The position numbers were made by a program, and so were the translations under genes. A DNA stretch of 64,000 nucleotides, taken from positions 96,001 through 160,000 of the forward strand of contig JACEEZ010020031.1 in the NCBI GenBank assembly GCA_016584305.1, in the 5' to 3' direction. This document shows, in pieces, positions 33,608 through 44,089 of the stretch. A model generated the notes under the pieces. It ran no database searches. It saw only the letters and a list, made by a program, of their open reading frames with translations, and was not told the origin of the DNA. How positions within the stretch are numbered: position 1 is the stretch's first letter; each line of letters opens with the position of its first letter. This stretch comes from Chionoecetes opilio (lineage: Eukaryota > Arthropoda > Malacostraca > Decapoda > Majidae).

Positions 33608-34407
33608 CTGTTGGAAATGCCCTTGTTATTGGCATCACTCAAGTCACGTGTTACATCATCCTTGTTTTTAATAGCAAATGAAAATTATATGAATTTTACA
33701 CTCACATAACTACATATTAATGGAGTCTGTGTTCTCCCAACAGCAATATAAAGGGATTCGTGTATATGAGTGATAATTCCCTACCCTCCTTCCAGCCAGT
33801 ATCGAAGACATCAAGGAACAATATTATGGTAAGCCCAGTGTGCAATCAAGAGAATGTGACTGAGGAAACAGCACGGGCTCAGCTGGTGACCCATGACCCA
33901 CAGGATGCACTGGTACTGGCACTTTACACCACATACTACCCACCCACCCCCAACAGATGTAAAATGCACGTTTATAAACATATCACTTTCTGATGACTCA
34001 TACAGACACAAGGATCCCCAAGCAACTGCAAGATAATAATCAGCACCCCACCAGGCATGGAATCACTTCGCCCTACTGCATAAGTAAACCTTCTCTTCTA
34101 TCTGCTTCAAGCAGACCGGCAGGCAGGGTACTAACTGACAGGGGACTGACACTGTGTGTCAAACTTAAGTGACAGCACAGACATGACTCACAGCCTCCTA
34201 CCCTTGCAGGATGAGAACATAGTCTGTCCTTAACCTGCCTCAGCAGCACCACAGGAACCTATTGCACTAACAGAAGCCACGGTACATGAGGATCCTTGAC
34301 AACAGGTTCAGTGCATCTCTCCTCCCCTAAAGGGACCCTGTTCACTTCAATATACACTCAGTACACAGAGGAGTCATGAAAATTAAGTACTAATAATTTA
34401 TATATAT
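33608..34407. other. Intron upstream of exon C6
   Basis: No gene or repeat recognised beyond the weak pre-acceptor block. Confidence 0.45.
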
Positions 34408-35002
34408 ATGGAGGTCCCGAAGATACAACAGTTAGGTTTCACCTGGCTCGCTCTTAAAGCGGAATCTTGTATAACGAAATTCATAACTAATGATAAAATA
34501 TAGGTTTGGTTCCAAGATCCCACCAAAGATATGTTTTTTAAGCTAATATAAACTATCCCAAACACAACAAACACACAGCGTCTATATTACCGACACTGTA
34601 CTACCTTCTCCTTTCTGTTTAACGTCAGTTTTTCCCATAATTTTTATGAGGTTAGACGGCCGATGATACGCTTCCAACTATCTCTATCCGTTGCCTCAAC
34701 TTCTTCAATGCCCAATGCTGCCCGACACTGTACACAGCGCGCCAAAGCATTGTTCGCGACATCATAACACAGCGCTTCCATACGGGAATTCAGAAAATGT
34801 ACTCTATGGCAGCCTACTGACTTCCGAGAGAGATATCTTACATATGGCAGCTTGTTGAAGGCACGGCCAGTCCATCAAGACCGTTGAGGAATGTTCAGAT
34901 GCCACTTGTCAATTATAGACGAAGCATTTAAAAAAGTATCGCCTTCCTTCCCGCGAGTAATTTGAACAGAGGCGCATTGGTATAATTATCATTATTTGCA
35001 TA

Positions 35003-35188
35003 ATGAGTGGCAAGAAAGACCTAACAAAGGAGCAAATTATAGTTAGTGTATCTCTACACAAGGCAGAGAGGCCAGTGGAAGAAATATCAAGGATTGTGGA
35101 TGTTACGAGGAAATATGTGCATAAGTGGGTGGAGAGTTTCGGGGTGGGTTGGCGGTGTCGCGGCAGCCGCGACACCAGAACATTATAA
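35003..35188 (+). pseudogene. Tc1/mariner-like transposase N-terminal fragment
   Basis: Encodes MSGKKDLTKEQIIVSVSLHK.. followed by an HTH-like EEISRIVDVTRKYVHKWVE, the pattern of Tc1-type transposase DNA-binding domains. About 61 residues, no catalytic domain. Confidence 0.55.
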
Positions 35189-35317
35189 GTGGCCAGGGCG
35201 AGGATATAAAACCTCAGCAAGCACCCTAAATGTCATGAAACGTCAAGTGGATGCCCATCCTCAATTAAGAGCAAGAAAAAAATTGCGATATGACTTTTAC
35301 ATCCTCGCCCTGGCCAC

Positions 35318-35503
35318 TTATAATGTTCTGGTGTCGCGGCTGCCGCGACACCGCCAACCCACCCCGAAACTCTCCACCCACTTATGCACATATTTCCTCA
35401 TAACATCCACAATCCTTGATATTTCTTCCACTGGCCTCTCTGCCTTGTGTAGAGATACACTAACTATAATTTGCTCCTTTGTTAGGTCTTTCTTGCCACT
35501 CAT
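35318..35503 (-). pseudogene. Inverted copy of the transposase N-terminal fragment
   Basis: Same peptide as 35003-35188 with one change visible (VDVMRKYV versus VDVTRKYV), on the opposite arm of the palindrome. Confidence 0.55.
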
Positions 35504-35810
35504 TATGCAAATAATGATAATTATACCAATGCGCCTCTGTTCAAATTACTCGCGGGAAGGAAGGCGATACTTTTTTAAATGCTTCGTCTATAATTGACAA
35601 GTGGCATCTGAACATTCCTCAACGGTCTTGATGGACTGGCCGCGCCTTCAACAAGCTGCCATATGTAAGATATCTCTCTCGGAAGTCAGTAGGCTGCCAT
35701 AGAGTACATTTTCTGAATCCCGTATGGAAGCGCTGTGTTATGATGTCGCGAACAATGCTTTGGCGCGCTGTGTACTACCAATCCTGTAGAAAGAATGCTG
35801 AACTACCCGC

Positions 35811-36309
35811 CACGTCCAGCAGTTTCTCACTCGACTTAATGATAGTGCTCACAGTAGAAGAGGATCATTTATAAATGCGTCAATAATCCGACACTCACTC
35901 ATCACGCTGATGCCTCTTAACGATTCCAAATTTTTTAGGGTGTTATTGCCACTCTAAACCACTTAGCATTACCATCAGCACTCCCACTTAAAGACAATGA
36001 ACGCTTGGGAGGCATCATAGTCAACACAGGTAAACACTACTGCAAAGACAAAGAAAGGCATCCTCTTGCTCCCTTCCCACTGGCTTCCCACTCCCTGACT
36101 CAGACCTTCGTCATCCTCTCTCATCACCGCAGATTTTAGGTTAATGGTAGTTGTGTTGGCAAACTACCTCACTACTGGTTTCTCCATTAATACAAAAAAT
36201 AAAAGAAGGAAAAATGTGTTCTGCCACACCGTGTCTGCCTCAGCAACCTACCGTACGATAAGCTCGTGTTCGGGGCATTACATTTACAAGGTTGTTACAT
36301 TGTTACTAG

Positions 36310-36340
<31 letters not shown>

Positions 36341-36706
36341 ACAAGTTTCATTAACATTCAACAAAACGAAACCAGCAGTTTCATATAAATACAAATCCAA
36401 TAAATGTAAACCTTACATGTGAGAAAATGTCCAACTATATATTTGACAAATTCAACCATGTTGAAAGTGTCCATGAATTTTCATCGTGACAAAGAGGCCA
36501 CCAGACCTACAGCCTTTCTAAGTAGTGAATATTTCCTCCTACACTTCAGTCTCATTATACTTTCTCACCCAGAAAATGTCAACAAAAAGTGACAATGCGT
36601 AAGTACAATAACAGAGCAGATATAATAAGCAGATAATAAAATCTGCTATAATAAGCAGATATAATAGAGACATGACAATATAATATATCTGCTGAGGCAC
36701 AGAGGC
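35811..36706. other. Intron between exons C7 and C6
   Basis: AT-rich with a (TA)n tract at about 36310-36336 and an AATAAGCAGATA repeat at 36625-36665. No gene. Confidence 0.45.
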
Positions 36707-37009
36707 TCAGGATTTGTGTGTCAGTAAGTGATTGATGAGGGCAGCGCGCTGAGCCCCGCGGTAGGGACACAGGGAGCAACAGTACGGCTTCTCTCCGGTG
36801 TGAATCCGTACGTGGTTGCTCATGGCATACTTAGTGGAGGATCTGTGTGGGCAGTGGGGGCAGGTAAAGGGCCTTTCTCCCGTGTGTCTACGGATATGTT
36901 TGGTCATGCCGTGCTTCCTAACAGTGGAATATGAACAGAAGGGACACTGGTGGGTGGTGCCGCCAGCTTCTCTCCCTCTAATTCTTGTACCATCTTTGTT
37001 CAGTCCCAC
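36707..37009 (-). CDS. Alternative zinc-finger terminal exon C7 (3 C2H2 fingers)
   Basis: 100 codons plus stop; acceptor TTTTTGACAG|GTGGGA, phase 0, opening VGLNKDGTRIRGREAGGT. Helix residues are R-H-G-K (anchor helix altered), T-Y-A-N and Q-A-A-N. First linker is RHTGERP, second IHTGEKP. Confidence 0.87.
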   Translation of the reverse strand: MGLNKDGTRIRGREAGGTTHQCPFCSYSTVRKHGMTKHIRRHTGERPFTCPHCPHRSSTKYAMSNHVRIHTGEKPYCCSLCPYRGAQRAALINHLLTHKS

Positions 37010-37442
37010 CTGTCAAAAAGCCTAACTTAAGTATAACATTCCAGAAAGAAAAAAAATGTCATGAATAATTTTCCCTTCCAACAGCATCCTTCTTTCCCTT
37101 CACAGTTTATCATCCAGAGAACAGTTTCCACCCTAAAAGGTTCCTGTGCCCGTGCTTAGAGTGAGATGCTAGTGTGTAATCGATATGGAATGTTAATAAT
37201 GGAGAAAAATAGAAATATATATTTTTCACAAAACATTGACTTTCTCAGAAAATATGAGGTAAGTAAATACAGTAAAACCCTTATAACTCTGCACGATAGG
37301 GGCTCTGGCCCTTGCCAAGTTATTCAATGTGCCGAGTTATGCAATGTCCTCCTCTGTCTGATATGGCTAAAAAAAAAAAATAATAATAATAAAAAAAATA
37401 AAAAAAATACAGTACTGTAAAAGCATAAAAACTACACTTACC

Positions 37443-37610
37443 AGTGAACGGGTAGAATGTGCTGGATTTGATATCTAACTCAGCACAAATAGCACGCATG
37501 GACGCACCTGCATCCATCCTTGCCAGCACTTTCACCTTTTCCTGCAGGCTCAGGCTCTTCAATTTCATTCCCTTCCTGCTGGAGACACCCTTGCGTGATG
37601 GAACTGACAT
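37443..37610 (-). pseudogene. CENP-B/psq-type transposase N-terminal fragment
   Basis: Encodes MSVPSRKG.. then LKSLSLQEKVKVLARMDAG and a second HTH half (MRAICAELDIKSSTF), the pattern of pogo/Tigger transposase N termini. It ends at a GTAAGT-like site. Confidence 0.65.
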
Positions 37611-38032
37611 CTTGATATACAGTATTGTATGATGTAATCCCAAAACACGTAAAATAGGTGGCAAAGTAAAGCAAAGGTCGGGTACCAGCGCGTAGGCTGA
37701 GCCGTGTTTTTGTCGTCCAAGCACCGTCTTGGATTACGGATCCCAATCCAATAACACTTGCTGAAATGTGTGTTATACTACTTTCTGATATTGTTTGCAA
37801 TGTTTTGCATTGATTATTATTTCGGCTCCTACCAAGCTTGTTGTGTTTTTGAAGCAGAAACCAATCCTTTTTCAATTTCGACAAAAAAAGGAATTCGTAT
37901 CCAAGACGGTGCTTGGACGACATAAACACGGCTCAGCAGCTGACAGCCTACACGCTGGTTCCCGACCTTTGCTTTACTTTGCCACCTATTTTACGTGTTT
38001 TGGGATTACATCATACAGTACTGTATTTCAAG

Positions 38033-38140
38033 ATGTCAGCTCCATCACGCAAGGCTGTCTCCAGCAGGAAGGGAATGAAATTGAAAAGCCTGAGCCTGCA
38101 GGAAAAGGTCAAAAGGACAAAAACGACTTTATGCGACTGA
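38033..38140 (+). pseudogene. Inverted partial copy of the CENP-B-type fragment
   Basis: Encodes MSAPSRKAVSSRKGMKLKSL and diverges after EKVK. Together with 37443-37610 and flanks it forms an inverted repeat (about 37531-37732 with 37900-38110). Confidence 0.6.
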
Positions 38141-38282
38141 GGATATGCCGAGTGTAAGCAAAGAGATGCAGTTATAACGGCAATATGCCGAGATACATTA
38201 TTTTTTGCAGACTTTCTGTTTACATGTTCACACAAGAGGTTGTGAGGGCATGATATGCCGAGGGAAAACCAAGAGATGCAGT

Positions 38283-38640
38283 TTAGGGGAGGCGGTAGCA
38301 GAGTGGTTAGCGTCATAGAGTGGCGTTCTCGAAGACCCGAGTTCGATCCCGAGTGAGACCCATAAATCCACTTGAAATCTTTCTGCACTGTCGAGTGGCC
38401 TAAGAACACCCACATGCCCTGTCCATTAACTCTACCTTCGACTGCGAGTGCATGGGAGGACACAGGGGGGCGGCATGAGCCTCTAATTATAGGCGTCACT
38501 ATAATAAGATGCCTGCCTGCGCCACCACGGGCGAGGGCCAACCACCACAGCCCTCGAGTGAGCCTCCAGGGTCTACCATCCCACCCTTGGAGCTCACTGC
38601 CTACACACGCTATAGGCATAGATAAAAAGATAAAAAAAAT
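38283..38640 (+). mobile_element. tRNA-derived SINE nested in the Tigger element
   Basis: Starts GGAGGCGGTAGCAGAGTGG (A box) with B box GTTCGATCCCG at 38341-38351. A body of about 270 bp follows, ending AAAAAGATAAAAAAAATTG. It resembles the tail region of no other copy in this window. Confidence 0.7.
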
Positions 38641-38990
38641 TGTCTTTGCCTTGCCGAGTTACATCAAATTCAGTTATACAGTGCCGAGTTATAAGGGTTT
38701 TACTGTACTAATTATGGCATTGGATATAACTCATCCAGCTGAACAACTGTGTGTCTATGTATTATTACTCCAGGACTAATAGTTAAGTAGTAAAATGACA
38801 AAAACATGTTCAGCAACTGTCCAGACAAATTTTTAGCGGCTAGAAAAATGGAAAATAATTTTAGTGACGTCAAAATTTCTAGGAGTCAAAGTTTTAGATC
38901 TCATAATTTGCTAATAATTTGTTTTAAACATTTCTCTCCGACAAACGGTTTGCAAAATAAACAACAAAATAAAACACATTTACTCAATTA

Positions 38991-39614
38991 CTCTACCCTC
39001 GATTTAACGGGCTAAAAGGGGAATTGAAGTGTCCGTTGCTTGGTATTCACGGCTGGACACCATTATTTTGCACACGAAACACTGTTTATTACAGGTATAG
39101 ATAATTAAATATTAAAATATGATTATGAATAAGCATGTATGGGTACTAAAAAACATATTGATATGTATATTGTATAACCTAAACGCCGGGGCATCAGGGC
39201 TCACGTGAGGCCCGTGGGTGGGTGGCGTATCAGCTAAAATGTTTACACCTACGCAACAATACTTCCCCTTCCTAATTTACGAATCAATTCCAGTTTCTGC
39301 ATTATATTAAGGTTAACACGCTTCCTTTTCACAACCTTAGTGGGCATTTCGCTGGCCAAAATTGTGAAATAAATGAGAAATAATCACAAACATAACCAGA
39401 CTCGGGTAGTGTAGCTCGGTTGGGATGTAAACAGTGATTGGCGATACACGCTGAATTTGGCGAGAACACCCGAACTGCTCACCCTGCGACCTAGATGACA
39501 CATTTTTCAACCAGCGGACTTTTAGAATGGATTGGCACGCTTGTCCGGTAGCGGATGGAGTCCGTTAAATCGGAGGTCCGTTAAAATGAGGTCTGTTACA
39601 TCAAGGGTCGAGTG
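38991..39614. mobile_element. TA-flanked Tigger-like MITE, 624 bp
   Basis: Left end CTCTACCCTCGATTTAACGG and right end CCGTTAAA..CATCAAGGGTCGAGTG are imperfect inverted repeats, with TA at 38989-38990 and 39615-39616. Non-coding. Confidence 0.65.
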
Positions 39615-39674
39615 TATTATGTAAATAAAAAAACATAGAATAATCTCCAGGGTGTATATATGAAAACCAACATA

Positions 39675-40409
39675 CAGGGAGGTCCCGTTATACGAGCATT
39701 CGGTATACGAGAATCCGATGATACGAGATGTGTAAATTAGGGTCTATTTTCAATATACGAGATCGAAAATACAATGATAAGACATTCAAACTGGGGTGAG
39801 TAAAATTATCAAGTTCAAAATGCGCGCCCTACCACTCCCCCAGGCTGGACAAAGGGGGATTTGGTTGACCCCAGTCAGGTCACCCCTAGCAAGCCGTGAC
39901 CTAAAGGGTAATTAAGCATATGGCACGGCCTGACATTTAGGGGTAATTAGCAGGTGTGCGGCCCCAACCTTGGGACCGCAGTCAAGTCACCCCTAGCAAG
40001 GCGTGACCTGAAGGGTAATTAAGCATATGGCGCGGCCTGACCTTTAAGGGTAATTAGCAGGTGTGCTGCCCAAACCTTGGGACCTCTGCACTACCTTCTC
40101 GTGTATCACGCAGCGTCCCCTACATTACAACGTCTTTTTTGCTTGTTATGCATGTTTTATATTTAATTAATGTGCAGTTGTGTTATTTTCTCTTTCAGAA
40201 TGCTTTTTCTACAGAATAGGTAGTACAGTGTGGGTAATATAGACGCTGTGTGTTTGTTGTGTTTGCTATATATATTTTTTTTTTTTTATTGATGGGGTCC
40301 TGGAACCAAACATATATTTTACCATTAGTTATGTGTTTCGTTATATGAGATTTCGCTTTACGAGTATGCCAGGTGGAACCCAACTGCTCGTATCTTCGGG
40401 ACCTCCCTG
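39675..40409. mobile_element. TA-flanked MITE, 735 bp (GGAGGTCCCG family)
   Basis: Inverted relative to the copy at 3160-3829. Ends CAGGGAGGTCCCG and complement, TA flanks. It contains an internal tandem duplication of about 100 bp (GGTAATTAAGCATATGGC occurs twice, at about 39908 and 40014). Confidence 0.85.
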
Positions 40410-40411
40410 TA

Positions 40412-40978
40412 ATGAGTTTTTAAATTCAACTCTTAAATTGCTTTGTTGGTCATAATATGAATGCTAAATACTTTTAGAAAGTTAAGAATAAGAAACATAT
40501 GTGACTGCTATCATGCCTTGTGGTACAAAATTGGTCTGGTTTCCAATACCAAGTTAAGTTTGTACTAAGACGACAAAGTTGTTGAAGAAAGGAACACCAA
40601 GCAGAGTTTTTTTGACAAAAAATTATTTATGTTTCTGGAATCCTCCATAGTATAGTTGATCAAACCCAAGGTACATTTTCTAAATTCAAAATACAACACC
40701 AGTGAGTCTTAATGCAGTGTTTGATTAATGGAGTCTCATATTCTTTATATTCATTGCATGTATACACGTGCCCCCTCCATACGTACAAACACACACAAGG
40801 CTGTCAATACACGTGCTTTGGAAAATAATAATTTCTCAATAAAATCTACTCATTAATGGTTCTCAAGTCCTCAAGTAAAGATGACCTACTTTGATTTTTT
40901 TTAAATCTGTGAAGTTTATTCAGACATATGTGCGCTTTAAAGCCTAGGGTGACCTGAGGCAACACCCCAAAACAAGGC
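40412..40978. other. Intron between exons C8 and C7
   Basis: AT-rich, no gene. Confidence 0.45.
40915..40920 (-). promoter_or_regulatory. Putative polyadenylation signal for exon C8
   Basis: AATAAA about 60 nt past the stop of exon C8. Confidence 0.4.
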
Positions 40979-41284
40979 TCAAGATGTCTGGTGCTTCAAC
41001 ATGTGAAACTGCAAGGCTGATCTGTAGGACGCCCGGTAGGGACAGCTGAGGCAAGAGTAAGGCTTTTCACCTGTGTGCGTACGAACGTGCTGCCTCACAT
41101 TGTCTTTGGAGGCAGCACTGTAGCTGCAGTGCGGACAGGTAAAAGGCTTTTCACCCGTGTGCGTACGAATGTGTTTTGTCATGTGGTCTTTCCTAAGGGT
41201 GGAATACACACAGAAGGGACAGAGGTGCACCTTGCCGACGGCTCCTCGCCTCACATTGCGCGCACCATCACCGTTCACCCCCAC
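40979..41284 (-). CDS. Alternative zinc-finger terminal exon C8 (3 C2H2 fingers)
   Basis: 101 codons plus stop; acceptor TTGCCAACAG|GTGGGG, phase 0, opening VGVNGDGARNVRRGAVGK. Helix residues are R-D-H-K, S-D-N-Q and Y-S-A-F. Finger 2 is close to finger 2 of C1 (S-D-N-L). The open frame extends 13 codons into the intron, so the start is set by the acceptor. Confidence 0.87.
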   Translation of the reverse strand: MGVNGDGARNVRRGAVGKVHLCPFCVYSTLRKDHMTKHIRTHTGEKPFTCPHCSYSAASKDNVRQHVRTHTGEKPYSCLSCPYRASYRSALQFHMLKHQTS

Positions 41285-42113
41285 CTGTTGGCAATGCCTA
41301 ACTTCATTAAGCACATCCTCCAAGGAAGTACAGTGCTCCTATTCAGATCATTCATATATATCATCAAATAACAAAGCAAAGATCACCACTTTTTCATGGA
41401 TTCCAATTATTTCAGGTTGTTTCAGATCAAGCATTTTTCACTAGCTCATTCAATGACTTGTATTGCATGTGCCCTGAGGCAATATATTTTGAGAAGCAAA
41501 TTTAACCCGCTCATATTACAACCCCATTTTCATGATGTTTCTCTAGGCTGAGGAGGAATCAATCATTGACAATGAAAACTTTAGTACAAGAATGTCCCTC
41601 CCACGTGGTGCACAGACAATATCCTCTCAGTCTACTACTAGCTGGGGATTTTAACAATGCACAAAATTGCATTTTCTTTGATAATTATATAATCCAACAG
41701 GATAATGATTCATATGAATGCATAAATCACATGCCATCTTAAGCAAATGACTGAAAAGTTTTACTTGTTCCTCCTGGTTCTTCAGTGCTACACACACAGT
41801 ACTCCACATAGCACACATGCATGTATGTACGTGCACACACACAACCTAGGCCTTTCATATTCACTTCAACAATTTCCCTTAAATGCTCTAAAACAGTAAC
41901 AATACCTATCTCCTCAACCAGCCACAAAATAATTGACATTACTTCACTCATTCATACATCGACAAACCATCTGTTTAAGATTTTTTTTTTTTTAAAGTAG
42001 AAAACATTTATAGATGTCCGAGTCGAATGAATGTGAGAATGAATGACCTTACAGACTGAGATCACTGTTCATCAGTTATGAAGGCAATGACAACAAACAT
42101 GGGGTTAACGGTC
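41285..42113. other. Intron between exons C9 and C8
   Basis: Pre-acceptor block conserved at 41290-41310. No gene recognised. Confidence 0.5.
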
Positions 42114-42119
42114 TTTATT
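42114..42119 (-). promoter_or_regulatory. Putative polyadenylation signal for exon C9
   Basis: AATAAA a few bases past the stop codon of exon C9. It lies outside the duplicated segment and is missing at the sister exon C10. Confidence 0.45.
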
Positions 42120-42125
42120 TAAGAG

Positions 42126-42428
42126 TTACTTGTGATGTTTCAACATGTGGAACTGGAAAGCATATCTATGAGAAGCACGGTAAGGACAGAGCAGGCAGGC
42201 GTAGGGCTTCTCCCCTGTATGCACCCGAATGTGATTAGTGAGTGTGTTCTTAGTGCCGGAGCGGTAGGGGCAGTGAGGGCAGAGGAAGGGTTTCTCTCCG
42301 GTGTGTGTGCGTATGTGTTTAGTTATGTGATCTTTCCTATCCGAGGAATAGCTACAGAAGGGGCACTGGTGAAACTTGCCGACGCTTCTCCTCCTGCTAA
42401 GCCTCGAATCATCACAGTTCAGTCCCAC
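42126..42428 (-). CDS. Alternative zinc-finger terminal exon C9 (3 C2H2 fingers)
   Basis: 100 codons plus stop; acceptor TTCCCAACAG|GTGGGA, phase 0, opening VGLNCDDSRLSRRRSVGK. Helix residues are R-D-H-K, T-N-T-N and H-Y-A-F. It is the sister of C10, from a recent tandem duplication that includes several hundred bases of upstream intron. The two proteins differ at 13 of 100 residues. Confidence 0.88.
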   Translation of the reverse strand: MGLNCDDSRLSRRRSVGKFHQCPFCSYSSDRKDHITKHIRTHTGEKPFLCPHCPYRSGTKNTLTNHIRVHTGEKPYACLLCPYRASHRYAFQFHMLKHHK

Positions 42429-43000
42429 CTGTTGGGAACGCCTATCTTAGTTATTGTCATCAGTCACAGCCACACAACGCTGCCACATCAATAAGGCACT
42501 CAGGGATGGACAAGACCAGCCCGGGGGTTCAGGCAAATCTTGCCACACACAAAATGAACTATAGCTTTGCAATGCATATTTTAGTTTTGATATAAAGTCA
42601 CATATGCTTTGGCCTTAGCATTACTCTTGTTGTGTTATATCCCAAACATATTAAACTTTATGTTCCCAACAGTAATCTCTCATGAAAACTTATAAGCAGT
42701 GACTGACAGCCTTCCCTAAACACCAATGAAGAGCCCCTGCTAACATTCGTAAGATTTAAAGTCAACTAAGGACAATTGAGTCTTGAATAAGATGCAAAGC
42801 ATCTATCATTGTTATTTCTATTTAGTCAAACACTTTCTTTAAATTGTTTGTCAAAGTTTCATTCAGTGAGTGAGGGCAAACGGGCAGCCGTAGATTTCAA
42901 TGAACACTTTTTTTTCCATCCCATTAAATCATGAAATGAATATGCCTTCCGATTACCATAATTTGTCACCCACATAATTCTTGTATTGAAAGTTTTACAA
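42429..43000. repeat. Intronic half of the recent C9/C10 duplication
   Basis: Matches 44090-44570. The first roughly 180 bases next to the acceptor look identical by eye; farther away indels and substitutions appear (for example a longer block at 42598-42612 that is absent in the other copy). Confidence 0.85.
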
Positions 43001-43156
43001 ATGTTTATTTACCTATACAGTAATCTTCCGTTTTTCCGTCGTTCTAATATCCGTGATGCGACGTTATCCGGCGCCAGTAATTCGGATGTATTAAAATATT
43101 ATATGATGATTAATATGATATGATTAATAAAATATTAATGTACACTATCTGTCCAT

Positions 43157-43432
43157 GTGATGCATTATCCGGTGAAAATTCTCCAGAATTCTGGAGATTC
43201 TCCAGAAGTTGGACGAAGGCTGGGCCATTCAACGCTGCTGAATGATAAGCTGTGCCGCCTGGTTGAGTCTGAAGGATTATCACTGAACCAGGTGTACAAC
43301 GCTGACGAAACTGGTCTATACTTTCGGTCTTTACCCAGTAATACCTTGGCCGATGAGAAGGAGAAGTCGGTGCCTGGCCGCAAGCTTTCCAAAACACGTG
43401 TGTCTGCTGTGTTGTGCCATCACAACAGGTAG
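43157..43432 (+). pseudogene. Tigger/pogo transposase DDE-domain fragment
   Basis: Contains NADETGLYFRSLPSNTL and PGRKLSKTRVSAVLC, the conserved first-Asp region of CENP-B/Tigger-type DDE transposases. Both ends are truncated; N-terminal HTH and second Asp regions are missing. Confidence 0.8.
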
Positions 43433-43443
43433 CCATCGCCTGC

Positions 43444-43475
43444 CTATTATTATTATTATTACATTATTATTATTA

Positions 43476-43506
<31 letters not shown>
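43444..43506. repeat. (ATT)n microsatellite
   Basis: Repeated TTA/ATT triplets inside the Tigger element. Confidence 0.9.
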
Positions 43507-43786
43507 ATACAGGTATTAATGTTTTTAATATGGTTAGTTATACTGTTCTAGCCATTATTATTATTATTACTGCTATCATCATTTTTGCTGGTTATTATTG
43601 GGTTCGTGGGCGCCGGAGGGGCCCAGGGGGTAGTGATGCATTATCCGGCTTTCCACGTTATCCGGCAAGGCCTTGGCTGCTATGCGTCGGATAAACAGGA
43701 GATTACTGTATAGTTACATTTACTAAGTTGTGATATACGGGAAATGAGTTACACTCGTGGGGCCCCGTCTCCTTGTCTCAATTGGT

Positions 43787-44089
43787 TTACTTGTGATGTT
43801 TCAAGATGTGGAACTGCAAAACATGTCTATGAGAAGCACGGTAAGGACAGAGCACGCAGGCGTAGGGCTTCTCCCCTGTATGCACCCGAATGTGATTATT
43901 GAGAACACTCCTAGTGCCGGCACGGTAGGGGCAGTGAGGGCAGAGGAAGGGTTTCTCTCCGGTGTGTGTGCGTATGTGTATGGTGATGTGATCTTTCCTA
44001 TCCGAGGAATAGCTACAGAAGGGGCACTGGTGACACTTGCCGATGCTTCTCCTCCTGCTAAGCCTCGAATCATCACAGTTCAGTCCCAC
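43787..44089 (-). CDS. Alternative zinc-finger terminal exon C10 (3 C2H2 fingers)
   Basis: First zinc-finger exon after the constant region. 100 codons plus stop; acceptor TTCCCAACAG|GTGGGA, phase 0, opening VGLNCDDSRLSRRRSIGK. Helix residues are R-D-H-I, T-S-V-N and H-H-V-F. Compared with C9 the changes fall largely at or beside helix positions 2, 3 and 6. The C9 polyadenylation signal is not duplicated; LINE-derived sequence follows the stop, so transcripts ending here would need another signal. Confidence 0.87.
   Translation of the reverse strand: MGLNCDDSRLSRRRSIGKCHQCPFCSYSSDRKDHITIHIRTHTGEKPFLCPHCPYRAGTRSVLNNHIRVHTGEKPYACVLCPYRASHRHVLQFHILKHHK

Larger units (their letters stand above)
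34730..35774. repeat. Large inverted repeat (fold-back), arms about 480 bp
   Basis: 34730-35210 and 35295-35774 are reverse complements with only a few mismatches by eye; the unique centre is about 85 bp. Each arm carries a copy of the same transposase N-terminal fragment, pointing inward. Near-identity of the arms implies a recent origin or ongoing arm conversion. Confidence 0.88.
34408..35810. mobile_element. Broken GGAGGTCCCG-family MITE with a fold-back element inside
   Basis: 34408-34612 matches the 5' part of the MITE at 3160 (GGAGGTCCCGAAGATAC..ACACTGTACTACC). The match resumes at about 35770 (TGTACTACCAATCCTGTAGAAA). The stretch between is mostly a large palindrome. The right terminus of the MITE was not found. 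Confidence 0.65.
37270..38705. mobile_element. Tigger/pogo-type DNA transposon, rearranged, 1436 bp
   Basis: Terminal repeats CAGTAAAACCCTTATAACTC and complement GAGTTATAAGGGTTTTACTG with TA on both sides. Inside are two inverted copies of a CENP-B-type DNA-binding fragment and a nested tRNA-derived SINE. No DDE catalytic domain remains. Confidence 0.88.
43018..43708. mobile_element. TA-flanked Tigger-type element with transposase fragment
   Basis: Ends CAGTAATCTTCCG and GTTATCC..AGGAGATTACTG with TA flanks. It sits inside a LINE fragment whose uninterrupted form is seen at 45190-45240 (TTTACCTAGTTGCATTTAC). Confidence 0.8.

Noticed and set aside
9823..44089. Twenty independent intronless zinc-finger genes
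   Set aside because: Most exons lack an ATG before the fingers, all start at a phase-0 acceptor with a shared linker, and a BTB constant region lies upstream on the same strand, so alternative exons of one locus explain the data better.
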